Source of the DNA: Rhizobium lusitanum
Lineage (GTDB): Bacteria; Pseudomonadota; Alphaproteobacteria; Rhizobiales; Rhizobiaceae
Length of the DNA: 64,000 nt
NCBI RefSeq assembly: GCF_014189535.1
Contig: NZ_CP050308.1
Location: 372,001-436,000, forward strand
Reading direction: 5' to 3'
Of the stretch, positions 29,557-38,282 are shown one piece after another; within the stretch, counting starts at the first letter, position 1, and each line of letters begins with the position of its first letter. A program made the translations under genes and the position numbers. Under the pieces are notes generated by a model. That model was not told the origin of the DNA and ran no database searches. It worked only from the letters and a program-made list of their open reading frames with translations.

Positions 29557-30363
29557 GTGGTTTTGAGTTTTCCAGCTTGGTACCAACCCCTCTACTCATT
29601 TTCCGGTTTCTTCGTCGGCATGCTGGTGGGCATTACGGGCGTTGGCGGCGGCTCGTTGATGACGCCCTTGCTCGTGCTTCTATTCGGTGTGCATCCGGCC
29701 ACGGCCGTCGGCACAGATCTCCTCTATGCCGCGATCACCAAGACGGCGGGAACGGCCGTGCACGGCATGCATGGGCGGGTGAACTGGAGAGTCGTGGGCC
29801 TGCTTGCCTCGGGCAGCGTACCGGCAGCGCTTGCGATGTTGTGGTTCATGGCCGGCGTCAATCGCCAGAGCCCGGAGGTTGCGCACGCGATCACCCTGTC
29901 GCTCGGCTGTCTTCTGCTCCTGACGGCGCTGATGCTGCTCTGTCGTGGCCAGGTGTTGAACGCGATGCGCAAATGGCGGGGCAAGCGCGGGGTTCTGGCG
30001 CCGCGCACCATCGCGATTCTGACGCTCGTCTTGGGGCTCGTACTTGGTACGCTCGTCACCATGACGTCTGTCGGCGCCGGTGCGCTCGGCGTCACCGTGC
30101 TTCTTGTGCTCTATCCGCAGCTCGATGTCCGAGAGATCGTCGGCTCGGATATCGTCCATGCCGTGCCGCTGACCCTGATCGGCGGCATGGGCTATTGGTT
30201 CATCGGCGAGATCAATTGGACCATACTGTTTGCGCTGCTACTTGGCTCGATCCCCGGCATCGTCGCCGGCAGTCTGCTCGCACCACGCCTGCATGAACGG
30301 CTGATCCGGATCGTGCTCGCCGTCACCCTGCTCGTCGTCGCCTGGAGGCTGATTTTCCCTTAA
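29557..30363 (+). CDS. TauE/SafE family anion exporter
   Basis: 268 residues with about eight membrane helices and two internal repeats typical of TauE/SafE (GFFVGMLVGITGVGGGSLMTP and the matching VTMTSVGAGALGV). Family members export sulfite, sulfoacetate or related organosulfonates. Start GTG 29557 (a TTG at 29563 is possible). It runs against the flow of the surrounding minus-strand block, between metG and holB, and its last four bases overlap the 3' end of holB. Confidence 0.88.
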   Translation: MVLSFPAWYQPLYSFSGFFVGMLVGITGVGGGSLMTPLLVLLFGVHPATAVGTDLLYAAITKTAGTAVHGMHGRVNWRVVGLLASGSVPAALAMLWFMAGVNRQSPEVAHAITLSLGCLLLLTALMLLCRGQVLNAMRKWRGKRGVLAPRTIAILTLVLGLVLGTLVTMTSVGAGALGVTVLLVLYPQLDVREIVGSDIVHAVPLTLIGGMGYWFIGEINWTILFALLLGSIPGIVAGSLLAPRLHERLIRIVLAVTLLVVAWRLIFP

Positions 30364-31394
30364 GCAAGCCGCTGCTTGAGCTCGCCAAGAACGGTGATGA
30401 TCGTCTGCTTGCGGTCGAGGTTGTAAGCCTGTGAGACGGTGAGCCGCTCCGTAACCTCGGCATAGAGGCGGGCGAGCTTTTCAGCGACGGTAATATGCCC
30501 CTCCAACGCGGCCGCCCTCGCCCGGGCCATGATATCGTCGCCGATATGAGACACGAAGAAGCCGAAGATCGTCTCGCTGTCCTTGCCCGACAGTGCATCG
30601 GCAAGGCGGTGCATCGCCCGGCGTGCGGCAGGGCCTTCCGTAGAGATGACCTGCTCATAGGCCGCAACGATCTCGCCGCCACCATAATTCAGCAGCTTCA
30701 GCGCCTCGTTGACACTGCCCTTGGCCGACGCAAGCAGTTCCTTGCCCTGTCCCGCCGACAGGCCTATGCTGAGATGTTCAAGAGCCTTGCTCAAGGCATC
30801 ATCGCTCAGCGGTGCCAGCTTCAACGGCAGGCAGCGCGAACGAATGGTCGGCAAAAGCTTGCCCGGTGCGTGCGACAACACCAGGAACAACGCCCGCTTC
30901 GGCGGCTCCTCGAGGATCTTCAATATCGCATTGGCGGCATTGCGGTTGAGGTCGTCGGCGGGATCGATGATGACGACGCGCCAGTTACCGGTGCCGGAGG
31001 TCTGCGAAAAGAATTTACCCGCGCGGCGCACCTCGTCGACGGTGATTGCCGATTTCACCTTGCCGGTCTTCTCATCGACCGGGCGGGCAAGATGCAGCAG
31101 ATTGTGCGAGGCGCCGCCCGAAATTTGCCGGCTGACGGCGGAGGCCGGATCCGGATCGCCGATCGTCTCGGGTGCCGAGGCGGGATCGGGATGCGAGAGC
31201 ACATGGTTGGCAAAGCGGAAGGCAAGCGTCGCCTTGCCGATGCCCTCCGGCCCTTCGATCAGCACGGCATGGTGGCCCTTGCCGGAGCGGTATGACTGCG
31301 CCAGAAAAGCCTCGGCCTCCTCGTGGCCAAAAAGACGGGTGTTATCCTGCGGAGGGATTGCTCCGTCCAGAACGCCGGGCCGATCTTCGCTCAT
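30360..31394 (-). CDS. holB: DNA polymerase III subunit delta'
   Basis: Clamp-loader subunit. 344 residues: AAA+ domain with Walker-A-like GPEGIGKAT, the SRC motif region ([11 protein letters not shown]) and [15 protein letters not shown] before it. Overlaps the tmk stop by 4 bp, giving the usual tmk-holB arrangement. The N-terminal 24 residues are an extension before the AAA+ core ([17 protein letters not shown]). Confidence 0.93.
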   Translation of the reverse strand: MSEDRPGVLDGAIPPQDNTRLFGHEEAEAFLAQSYRSGKGHHAVLIEGPEGIGKATLAFRFANHVLSHPDPASAPETIGDPDPASAVSRQISGGASHNLLHLARPVDEKTGKVKSAITVDEVRRAGKFFSQTSGTGNWRVVIIDPADDLNRNAANAILKILEEPPKRALFLVLSHAPGKLLPTIRSRCLPLKLAPLSDDALSKALEHLSIGLSAGQGKELLASAKGSVNEALKLLNYGGGEIVAAYEQVISTEGPAARRAMHRLADALSGKDSETIFGFFVSHIGDDIMARARAAALEGHITVAEKLARLYAEVTERLTVSQAYNLDRKQTIITVLGELKQRLA

Positions 31395-32074
31395 TGTGCA
31401 ACTTCCGGTCTGGCGGCTTGCATGTCATCTGCCAGGCTCAGCCGCTTTTCGATAATCCCGGCAATCTCATCGGCAATGGCGTCTTCCTCGCGCTGTGCAT
31501 CGACGATGTGGCAGCGGTCAGGATCACGAGCGGCGATATCGAGAAAGGCCTCGCGGCGCTTCTCGTGGGTCTGCAATTCTTCCTTTTCGAAGCGATCCGG
31601 CGCCGTATCGGCCGACGCGCGCTTGCGGGCGCGCTCCAGGCCGATTTCGGCGGGAATATCGAGGATCAGTGTGCAGTCCGGCACAACACCGTTGACGGCC
31701 ACCCGTTGCAGGGCCTCGATGAAATCCGGTTCCAGATTGCCCGTGATGCCTTGATAGACGCGTGAGGAATCCATGAAGCGGTCACAAAGCACGATCGTAC
31801 CGCGAGCGAGCGCCGGGCGGATGATCTCCTCGACGTGATCGTTGCGCGCGGCGGCAAACAGGATGGCTTCCATGCGCGTGCCGAACATCTCCGCTGCGCC
31901 CGAGAGCAGTACATGCCGCACCGCTTCGGCTCCTGGCGAACCACCTGGTTCGCGCGTCACCAGCACATCATGGCCCAGCCCGCGCAACCACGCCGCCAGA
32001 CGGCGAATCTGGGTCGATTTGCCGGCCCCTTCCCCGCCCTCGAAGCTCACGAACAGTCCGGTTGCATCAGCCAA
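31391..32074 (-). CDS. tmk: Thymidylate kinase
   Basis: Phosphorylates dTMP to dTDP. 227 residues. P-loop [12 protein letters not shown] near residue 9, DR motif in [13 protein letters not shown] and a lid region further on. Forms the overlapping tmk-holB pair and follows the D,D-carboxypeptidase gene by about 140 bp on the same strand. Confidence 0.97.
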   Translation of the reverse strand: MADATGLFVSFEGGEGAGKSTQIRRLAAWLRGLGHDVLVTREPGGSPGAEAVRHVLLSGAAEMFGTRMEAILFAAARNDHVEEIIRPALARGTIVLCDRFMDSSRVYQGITGNLEPDFIEALQRVAVNGVVPDCTLILDIPAEIGLERARKRASADTAPDRFEKEELQTHEKRREAFLDIAARDPDRCHIVDAQREEDAIADEIAGIIEKRLSLADDMQAARPEVAQ

Positions 32075-32216
32075 TGATCATGTCCTGCACTTGTTTTACG
32101 CTCTTTTGCCGCTGCGCGATCTCTGTTCTGTTTAACCCAAGACGTAGCCGGGTGAAACCACCAGCTCGGACATTCTATATAGGCTGTGAACAGGGATTTC
32201 GCGAGGCGGGAAGCGA

Positions 32217-33428
32217 TCAGGTCGGCGTCGGCGTGTCCCAAAGCCAGGAAAACAACAGCGTTTCTGTTAACTCCACGAGAGCATCCAAAGCGCGGCGGCC
32301 AAGCGTTCCCTGAGCGACCGGATCTTTGGTGTAGAGAGGCAGTTCGCGTAGCAGGCGCGCCCCGGAAAAGACGCGGAGTGTTCCCGCTTCATAGCCGGCT
32401 GTCACGGGCGCCGTCAGTGGCCAATGGTAGACGATGCGGGCCGACAGGCGATCGGGATTGTCGTTTGCCACATAGACATCGACAGGCATTTTGGCGAGCA
32501 GCCCGACCGTGGATTGCGCTCCGCCGTAGACGCTGGCATTGCCGATCACTTCGCCGTCGGCGAAGATGCGCTGGCTTTTGAAGTTGCTGAGGCCCCATTC
32601 CAGTACACGGCGGCTTTCCTCGGTGCGTTCCTTGTCCGTCTTCAAACCGCCGAGCGCCAGGAACAGGCGCTTGCCGTCACGCTGGATGGAAGCGACGATC
32701 GAATAGCCCTCGCCGTCCGCAAAGCCGAGGCCCAGACCATCGACGCCGATGTTCAGCGGCAGCAGCGGATTACGATTGCGCTGGAAGATCTTGTTCCAGG
32801 TGAAATCAGGTTGGCCGAGGTACCTATAGAAGTCCGCATGATTCTGCTGCAGGTCTTGCGCCAGGGTCACCAGTTCGCGCACGGATATCTTGCCGCCGCC
32901 ATTCGGATCGTCGGCATCCGGCAGGCCGGTGGAATTGCTGAACACAGCCCTCGGCATGCCGATCTCGCGCGCACGCGCCGTCATGCGTCGTGCAAATTCC
33001 TTTTCGCTGATCGAGATCCCCTCTGCGAGGATGATGCAGCTATCATTGGCCTGCTGCACCGCGATGCCCTGGATCAGATCGCCAACGCGCACGCGTGATT
33101 TCAGCGCGGCGAACATGGTCGATGTGCGTGACGGCGCCCCGCCGGTACGCCAGGCATTTTCGGACACCGGATATTCGGTATCGAGCGAGATCTCCCCGCG
33201 CTTGATTGCATCAGAGATGACATCAAGCGTCATCAGCTTGGCAAGCGATGCCGGTGAAATCTGTTGATCCGCGTTCTTGGCAAGCAGGATCGTGCCGGTT
33301 GAGGCTTCCACCATGAAGGCTTGGGTGGCCTTGGTGTCGAAAGCGGGAGACGCCGCTTGCTGGGCCATCGCCGGCAGGCATCCAACTCCGACAAGAAAGA
33401 AAAACGCGAAAATAAGGCGTCTTAGCAT
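32217..33428 (-). CDS. D-alanyl-D-alanine carboxypeptidase (PBP5/6) homologue with altered motifs
   Basis: 403 residues with a signal peptide (MLRRLIFAFFFLVGVGCLPA). The penicillin-binding domain has the active serine and lysine in SPASLAKLM near residue 57. But the second motif, SxN in PBP5 (QSGND), reads QQAND, so Ser is Gln. The third, KTG in VDGIKTGHT, aligns with VDGLGLGFA, so KTG is GLG. A C-terminal beta domain follows. It may have low carboxypeptidase activity, or act as a non-catalytic peptidoglycan binder. It is placed between rlpA and tmk, the usual rhizobial position of dac genes. Confidence 0.9.
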   Translation of the reverse strand: MLRRLIFAFFFLVGVGCLPAMAQQAASPAFDTKATQAFMVEASTGTILLAKNADQQISPASLAKLMTLDVISDAIKRGEISLDTEYPVSENAWRTGGAPSRTSTMFAALKSRVRVGDLIQGIAVQQANDSCIILAEGISISEKEFARRMTARAREIGMPRAVFSNSTGLPDADDPNGGGKISVRELVTLAQDLQQNHADFYRYLGQPDFTWNKIFQRNRNPLLPLNIGVDGLGLGFADGEGYSIVASIQRDGKRLFLALGGLKTDKERTEESRRVLEWGLSNFKSQRIFADGEVIGNASVYGGAQSTVGLLAKMPVDVYVANDNPDRLSARIVYHWPLTAPVTAGYEAGTLRVFSGARLLRELPLYTKDPVAQGTLGRRALDALVELTETLLFSWLWDTPTPT

Positions 33429-33496
33429 GTCGGCTCCCCAATGCGACCACCCCCGAACATATTAGCCAGGGGTGAAGATTCAGGCAATCACGCCAA

Positions 33497-34663
33497 TCAA
33501 TCGACTTGCGTCTGGCCTTGATGCTGGCGGTGATAGGCGGAGAGGATCGACTGCTGCGTCAACCCGTCATTACGGACCATGACCGCATCGAAAGCGAGGT
33601 TGACATAAACCGTCTTGACCGGCGCATCCTGATATGCGGCAACCATGGAGGCGAGCGACGGGGTCGTAAGGCTGGCCATGCCCGGCGAGAAGTCCGGACG
33701 CTCATAAGGAATGGGTCCGATCATGGGCAGGACGACAAGCGTCGGCTCGACAGGATCAACGGACGGAGCCGCGCCGCCATTCCAGGTCATCGGCGGCGGA
33801 TTGTTCTGCTTGCCGCTATTCGGGGTCGTTGGGGTGGAGCCGGCAAAGGCGACAGCAGAATTCGGCGAGGATCGCGGTATCGGCGCCAGCGTCGGCGTGG
33901 TGTTGAAGTTGCGCTGTTCACGGCTCTTGCGGGCGTAGCTATCCGACTGGGGTAGCTGATCGGCGGTCATTGCGCCGTTCGAGGCAACCATCACGCCCGT
34001 TGCGATCTGGCCGCCAGGATTGATGCTCGGCAGGCGCGATCCCTTGGGAATATAGGAGGCCATCAGATAGGGATCGTCATGACCGTCCATGCGGGCGCGG
34101 CCGACATACTGCACGCGCACATCGCCGGTACCACTGTGCTGCAAATCGAGCAGTTGCGCCGTTTTGTTGGAGAGATCGATGATACGGCCCGGATGGTAAG
34201 GGCCGCGATCGTTGACGCGCACGATGATGGAGGAACCGGTTTCGACATTTGTCACGCGCGCATAGCTCGGCAGCGGAAACGTCGGATGCGCAGCGGTCAG
34301 TGCCTGCTGATCATAGACTTCGCCATTGGCGGTCAGGCGGCCGTGGAAAGCCGAGCCGTACCAGGAGGCAATGCCCATCTTGTTATAGCTATAGTCTTCC
34401 TTGGGGTAATACCACTTGCCCTTGACCTGATAGGGATTGCCGACAAGGAACCGGCCGCCACCCTTGGGAACCGGCCCGTTGGCCACAACCCGCGGGCTCG
34501 CCTTGACGCCATATTCCTTCTCGGAGAAATATTCCTTGCCGTGCTGACGCTTCGTTGCAACCTGCTGCGAGGTTCCGCAAGCGGTAACGGTGGCGCACAT
34601 CAAAGAGAGAGCAAACCAACGCAGACCTGTCGCGTATGTCGTCGCACGATTATCGAATTTCAT
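33497..34663 (-). CDS. rlpA: Septal ring lytic transglycosylase RlpA-like lipoprotein
   Basis: 388 residues. Lipobox VTAC after a hydrophobic N-terminus (GLRWFALSLMCATVTAC), then a double-psi beta-barrel domain at about 95-190 (GIASWYGSAFHGRLTANGE, VRVNDRGPY with the catalytic Asp, GRIIDLS). The C-terminal 200 residues are Pro/Ser-rich and lack a clear SPOR domain. Start MKFDN at 34663 is supported by GGGACAG just upstream; the longer frame adds an unrelated N-terminus. Confidence 0.9.
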   Translation of the reverse strand: MKFDNRATTYATGLRWFALSLMCATVTACGTSQQVATKRQHGKEYFSEKEYGVKASPRVVANGPVPKGGGRFLVGNPYQVKGKWYYPKEDYSYNKMGIASWYGSAFHGRLTANGEVYDQQALTAAHPTFPLPSYARVTNVETGSSIIVRVNDRGPYHPGRIIDLSNKTAQLLDLQHSGTGDVRVQYVGRARMDGHDDPYLMASYIPKGSRLPSINPGGQIATGVMVASNGAMTADQLPQSDSYARKSREQRNFNTTPTLAPIPRSSPNSAVAFAGSTPTTPNSGKQNNPPPMTWNGGAAPSVDPVEPTLVVLPMIGPIPYERPDFSPGMASLTTPSLASMVAAYQDAPVKTVYVNLAFDAVMVRNDGLTQQSILSAYHRQHQGQTQVD

Positions 34664-35076
34664 CTGTCCCACGCCGCTTAACAAATTACCAGGACCGAGG
34701 CATGCACCAGCATATCCCTCATGTTGATACCTGCTACGCCCCAACCACCTAACGGTACTTTAATCATGATTGCATGTTGTCGAATTTGCGTTCCGATTTG
34801 AGCGGATACGGACAATTCCAAATGTTATGGTTAATCAATAGTTAAATTAGATGCCCGTCAAGGGCGTGCCGGCTCGAGGAGGAAAGCCCAGGCGTTGGGG
34901 CGCCGATGATCTCGTGAACGAGATAACCGCGCGGCGTCAGGCTTTTACTCAATGCGGTGAATATTCGCCGTATTCGACCAGGAGCGGGTTGCCTTGCTTT
35001 TGCCTGGGTGATGATCCAAATTCCGCCTGCCGGGGGGCCATGCATTTCATCAGATGCATCAACGGAGGAAATGACC
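34664..35076. other. Intergenic region between rlpA and the PsiF-like gene
   Basis: 413 bp with no gene I can support. Divergent promoter region: the AT-rich part at 34740-34860 is likely for rlpA, and AACGGAGGAAATGACC at 35061-35076 carries the ribosome binding site for the PsiF-like gene. No Pho box or SOS box was found. A 204-codon minus-strand frame (34842-35456) is antisense and rejected. Confidence 0.5.
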
Positions 35077-35370
35077 ATGCGATTTGTTAGGACGTTCACC
35101 GCTGCGGCTATTGTGGCCCTCATCGGCACCGGCGCAATGGCACAGACGGCTACGACGCCGTCTACTACCACGACCACGCCATCCACTACGACCATGGCGC
35201 CTGCAACCACCACGAATTCAGCAGGAACGGTCGCCAAGCCAAAGGCGACGAAACCGGTGCAATCGGAAGTTTCCAAAGCCTGTTCCACACAGGCGGATGC
35301 AAAGGGGCTCCATGGAAAAGAACGTGCCAAGTTCCGCAGCCAGTGCAAGAAAAACGGCGGCAAGGTATAA
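35077..35370 (+). CDS. PsiF repeat-containing exported protein
   Basis: 97 residues: signal peptide (MRFVRTFTAAAIVALIGTGA), a Thr/Pro-rich linker, and one PsiF repeat at the C-terminus (ACSTQADAKGLHGKERAKFR, ending QCKKNGG). PsiF was named for phosphate-starvation induction in E. coli; its role is unknown. The start has GGAGG eight bases upstream. A stem-loop follows at 35387-35413. The neighbour downstream is the exporter attenuator region. Confidence 0.78.
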   Translation: MRFVRTFTAAAIVALIGTGAMAQTATTPSTTTTTPSTTTMAPATTTNSAGTVAKPKATKPVQSEVSKACSTQADAKGLHGKERAKFRSQCKKNGGKV

Positions 35371-35386
35371 GCCGGCCTGATACCGA

Positions 35387-35413
35387 GGCTGCGGCGTAAA
35401 TACCGCCGCAGCC
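35387..35413 (+). terminator. Hairpin after the PsiF-like gene
   Basis: GGCTGCGGCG (35387-35396) pairs perfectly with CGCCGCAGCC (35404-35413) around a seven-base loop. No T tract follows (CTTCCCG), so the terminator call is moderate. Confidence 0.5.
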
Positions 35414-35515
35414 CTTCCCGCCCCTGCTCTCGGCTCCGGGCGATGGATATTGTCAAGCCGAGATCGGTCGGGTAAAAATGCCCGCATCAACCATTTCATC
35501 GTGTGGAGCATCGGC

Positions 35516-35545
35516 ATGGGAGCCGCCAAGTCGTCAGATAAGTAG
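35516..35545 (+). CDS. Nine-codon leader peptide MGAAKSSDK upstream of the exporter
   Basis: A short ORF ATG-GGA-GCC-GCC-AAG-TCG-TCA-GAT-AAG-TAG, with TGGAG seven bases before ATG. The cmlA leader from Tn1696 is MSTSKNADK, as I recall it; length is the same, and Lys5, Asp8 and Lys9 match besides Met. That leader stalls ribosomes in the presence of chloramphenicol and so opens the downstream hairpin. Here a perfect 12-bp hairpin begins right after the stop. Regulatory peptide role is inferred from position and similarity. Confidence 0.62.
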   Translation: MGAAKSSDK

Positions 35546-35620
35546 GCCGCAACAACGCATTTCGTTGTTGCGGCGTTCTGTCGAACCTGACCCAGCCAGT
35601 TGCTGACAAGCGAACGCCGC
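35546..35620 (+). promoter_or_regulatory. Putative translational attenuator of the CmlA/FloR-like exporter
   Basis: Segment 1 GCCGCAACAACG (35546-35557) pairs perfectly with segment 2 CGTTGTTGCGGC (35563-35574), loop CATTT. The end of segment 2, GCGGCGTTC (35570-35578), is also exactly complementary to GAACGCCGC (35612-35620), segment 3. The two pairings exclude each other. A ribosome held at the end of the leader would cover segment 1 and favour 2:3. Segment 3 can also pair weakly (CCGC with GCGG 35639-35642) with the Shine-Dalgarno area of the exporter. Only base complementarity is directly seen. Confidence 0.55.
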
Positions 35621-35652
35621 CGGATATTTCTCATTCGAGCGGATATGATCTC

Positions 35653-36855
35653 ATGACTATCAACCGCCCCATCTGGGGCCACACGCTGCCGGCAGCCCTG
35701 CTGCTGATGGCGCCCTTCGACATTCTCGCCTCCCTGGCGATGGATATCTATCTCCCCGTCGTTCCGGCAATGCCCGCAATCCTCGGCACAAATCCATTCG
35801 TAATCCAGCTCACGCTCAGCCTTTATATGGTCATGCTCGGCGTTGGGCAGGTCCTGTTCGGGCCGATCTCGGATCGCATCGGGCGTCGCCCGGTATTGCT
35901 CGCCGGCACTCTTCTCTTCGCGATCGCCTCGTTGGGCGCGGCCTCGTCGTCGACCGCCATCCCCTTCGTCACGTTCCGCCTGCTACAGGCAGTCGGAGCC
36001 TCGGCCGCACTCGTCGCGACCTTCGCCACGGTCCGGGACATCTATGCGGATCGTCCCGAAGGCGTTGTCATCTATGGCCTGTTCAGTTCGATGCTGGCTT
36101 TCGTGCCGGCGCTCGGGCCTATTGCGGGAGCGCTGATTGCGGATCATTTCGGTTGGCGAGCCATCTTCGTCGTCCTGGCGGCATTGTCGGTGCCGGCCAT
36201 GCTGAATGCAGCGTTTCGATGGCACGAGACGAGGCCCGGGAGCCAGACAATGCAGCGCCGATCGGTAATGCCGATCTTTTCCAGCCTGCCGTTCTGGACC
36301 TATACATTGGCCTTCAGCGCCGCCATGGGCACCTTCTTCGTGTTTTTCTCGACGGCGCCACGCGTCCTTATTGACCGGGCCGGCTATTCCGAGATCCGGT
36401 TCAGCATCACCTTCGCGACCGTCGCGGTCGTCATGATTGTGGTGACCCGCTTCGCCAAGGCGTTTGTCGCACGATGGGGCATTGCCGGAAGTGCGGCGCG
36501 CGGCATGGGCTTGCTGCTATGCAGCGCTATTCTTCTCGGACTGGGCGAAGTCTTCGGCTCGCCATCCTTCGCAAGCTTCATCGTGCCGATGTGGGTTATG
36601 GCGGCCGGCATCGTCCTCACCGCATCGGTCTCGGCGAACGGCGCTCTCGCCGGCTTCAATGACATCGCCGGATCGGCCGTCGCCTTCTATTTCTGCATCC
36701 AGAGTCTGATCGTCGGGACGGTGGGAACCCTGGCAACGACCATGCTGGGCGGAGATACCGCCTGGCCGCTGATCTGCTATGCGACCATGATGGCGGCATT
36801 GGTGTCGGCTGGTCTGGCACTGCTCCGGTTATGGGATCAATCCTCAGAGCAGTGA
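35653..36855 (+). CDS. CmlA/FloR-family MFS exporter (chloramphenicol-type)
   Basis: 400 residues, 12 membrane helices, of the Bcr/CflA-type drug:H+ antiporters. Closely resembles CmlA and FloR: PFDILASLAMDIYLPVVPAM near the N-terminus, GQVLFGPISDRIGRRPVLL at the helix 2-3 loop, LLQAVGASAALVATFATVRD, DIYADRPEGVVIYG, MGTFFVFFSTAPRV and VSANGALAGF. Start ATG 35653 has GCGGA nine bases before it. Chloramphenicol or florfenicol are the obvious candidate substrates, but this is inferred from similarity. Preceded by a putative attenuator. A GC-rich stem-loop follows the stop. Confidence 0.9.
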   Translation: MTINRPIWGHTLPAALLLMAPFDILASLAMDIYLPVVPAMPAILGTNPFVIQLTLSLYMVMLGVGQVLFGPISDRIGRRPVLLAGTLLFAIASLGAASSSTAIPFVTFRLLQAVGASAALVATFATVRDIYADRPEGVVIYGLFSSMLAFVPALGPIAGALIADHFGWRAIFVVLAALSVPAMLNAAFRWHETRPGSQTMQRRSVMPIFSSLPFWTYTLAFSAAMGTFFVFFSTAPRVLIDRAGYSEIRFSITFATVAVVMIVVTRFAKAFVARWGIAGSAARGMGLLLCSAILLGLGEVFGSPSFASFIVPMWVMAAGIVLTASVSANGALAGFNDIAGSAVAFYFCIQSLIVGTVGTLATTMLGGDTAWPLICYATMMAALVSAGLALLRLWDQSSEQ

Positions 36856-36888
36856 GGTTTGTCGGCCGGCTGCGAGGCTGCCCAATGA

Positions 36889-36914
36889 GAGGCCGGAGCC
36901 TTCGCACCGGCCTC
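36889..36914 (+). terminator. Stem-loop after the CmlA/FloR-like exporter
   Basis: GAGGCCGG (36889-36896) and CCGGCCTC (36907-36914) pair perfectly with a ten-base loop. No strong T tract follows. Lies 33 bp after the exporter stop. Confidence 0.5.
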
Positions 36915-37397
36915 GTCATGCATGCCACTTCATTCGTGATGAAATTACCTATGATATTGATAAAGTTAAATAAAAATATGACAATAGCCAGGCCACTGGA
37001 CACCAGGGTCAGTGAAGCAACTGCGCCACCATAAGTGCCACCGTGATTGCGCCTGCACATATTGTCAAAGCAGTCAAAATCGAAGTCGACATCAATCCGC
37101 CCCTCAAACCCGAACGTTGGAGGCTAACTACAGGAGCGAGTGAGGAATGTCGCGTGACAGCTGGCGTGACATCGCCCAAGGCGTACAGCCATGGGCATAT
37201 CAGTGTCTCGTGTCATGAAGAAAAAGAACGGCCACGTAATCTCGTGGCAGCAGCGTGACGTCAATCGGCCGCCCGACCCCGCCCTAAAGTTGACGGCAGT
37301 CGCGTTCTTCGGTGGTGTCTACAGGATCGGCGGTGACAATCAAGTGCGATCTCGCGAGTGAACGCGAGCGCTGTTATGCCGTGGACAAGGGTAGAGA
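36915..37397. other. Intergenic region between the exporter and tRNA-Ser
   Basis: No conventional gene. 36940-37000 is unusually AT-rich. The only candidate is a 27-codon minus-strand ORF at 37009-37092 (listed separately). GCGTGACA occurs twice at 37151-37171. The remaining sequence towards the tRNA shows nothing recognisable. Confidence 0.5.
37009..37092 (-). CDS. Possible 27-residue hydrophobic peptide
   Basis: MSTSILTALTICAGAITVAL, then MVAQLLH. Nearly the whole length is one hydrophobic helix. GAGGGGCGG stands five to eight bases upstream of the ATG. No family recognised, and such a short frame could arise by chance. Confidence 0.28.
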   Translation of the reverse strand: MSTSILTALTICAGAITVALMVAQLLH

Positions 37398-37487
37398 TGG
37401 CGGAAGAGGTGGGATTCGAACCCACGGTACGGTCTCCCGCACGCCGGTTTTCAAGACCGGTTCCTTAAACCACTCGGACACTCTTCC
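37398..37487 (-). tRNA. tRNA-Ser(UGA)
   Basis: On the minus strand the 5' arm GGAAGAG (37487-37481) pairs with CTCTTCC, followed by discriminator G and an encoded CCA (37400-37398). The anticodon loop CTTGAAA gives UGA. TTCGAATCCC is the T arm, and an extended variable arm confirms a class II serine tRNA of 90 nt including CCA. Confidence 0.96.
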
Positions 37488-37685
37488 TGTCGCTGAAGCA
37501 TGACGCTTCAGAAAATGTGGTGGGCTGGCTTTACAGCTATTCGGGCCGAAGCGTCAACCGGTTGCGCGGCGGTGTGGGTTCAATTCGTGACCAGATCGAG
37601 GACGTTGGGATTGGGCTAGGCGTTTCAGCGATCGGGCGATAGTAATTTCTAGCATCGACCATCCGGAAAGACATCGCCCTCACCC

Positions 37686-38282
37686 ATGACGCACCAGCCC
37701 CTGCCTCTCGGCCCAGCGCCGCTTGCCGGCCCCGCCCTCGCCGACTTCTTTTCCCGTGACGCCGTTGTCGTTGCGTCCGATCTCATCGGCGCGCGCTTTA
37801 CCGTTGCGGGCGTTGGCGGGCGTATCGTGGAGACGGAAGCCTATCGGCCGGATGATGAGGCGTCCCATGCTTTTCGTGGGCCGACGGCGCGCAATGCGGC
37901 GATGTTCGGCCCGGCTGGGTGTATCTACGTCTATCGATCCTACGGCATTCACTGGTGCGTGAATTTTGTCTGTACGACCGGGAGCGCCGTGCTGATTCGA
38001 GCCCTCGAGCCGGAGAGCGGGATCGAGGAGATGATCCACAGGCGCGGCACTGCCGACATTGCAGCACTTTGCAGCGGGCCGGGGAAGTTGACGCAAGCGA
38101 TGGGCATCGACATCAGCCTGAACGGCCGGGCATTGGATGCTGCGCCCTTTGAATTCTCTCTGGCTGAACCACTGTCCGTCGTCGCGGGCAAACGGATCGG
38201 AATCAGTAGGAATGTCGATCCTCTCTGGCGGTTCGGCGCGGTCGGCTCGCGTTTTGTCAGTCGTCGCTTCCCGCAAGGATAA
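37686..38282 (+). CDS. DNA-3-methyladenine glycosylase (AAG/MPG family)
   Basis: Excises alkylated purines such as 3-methyladenine to begin base excision repair. 198 residues, family PF02245. [19 protein letters not shown] includes the catalytic Glu, followed by [17 protein letters not shown] and the [13 protein letters not shown] segment. Stands alone; the convergent emrAB operon terminator begins at its stop. Rhizobia often have this eukaryote-type enzyme in addition to AlkA. Confidence 0.94.
   Translation: MTHQPLPLGPAPLAGPALADFFSRDAVVVASDLIGARFTVAGVGGRIVETEAYRPDDEASHAFRGPTARNAAMFGPAGCIYVYRSYGIHWCVNFVCTTGSAVLIRALEPESGIEEMIHRRGTADIAALCSGPGKLTQAMGIDISLNGRALDAAPFEFSLAEPLSVVAGKRIGISRNVDPLWRFGAVGSRFVSRRFPQG

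Noticed and set aside
34842..35456. 204-codon minus-strand ORF opposite the PsiF-like gene
   Set aside because: Its Val-rich middle is the complement of the Thr/Pro linker; no start signal or family.
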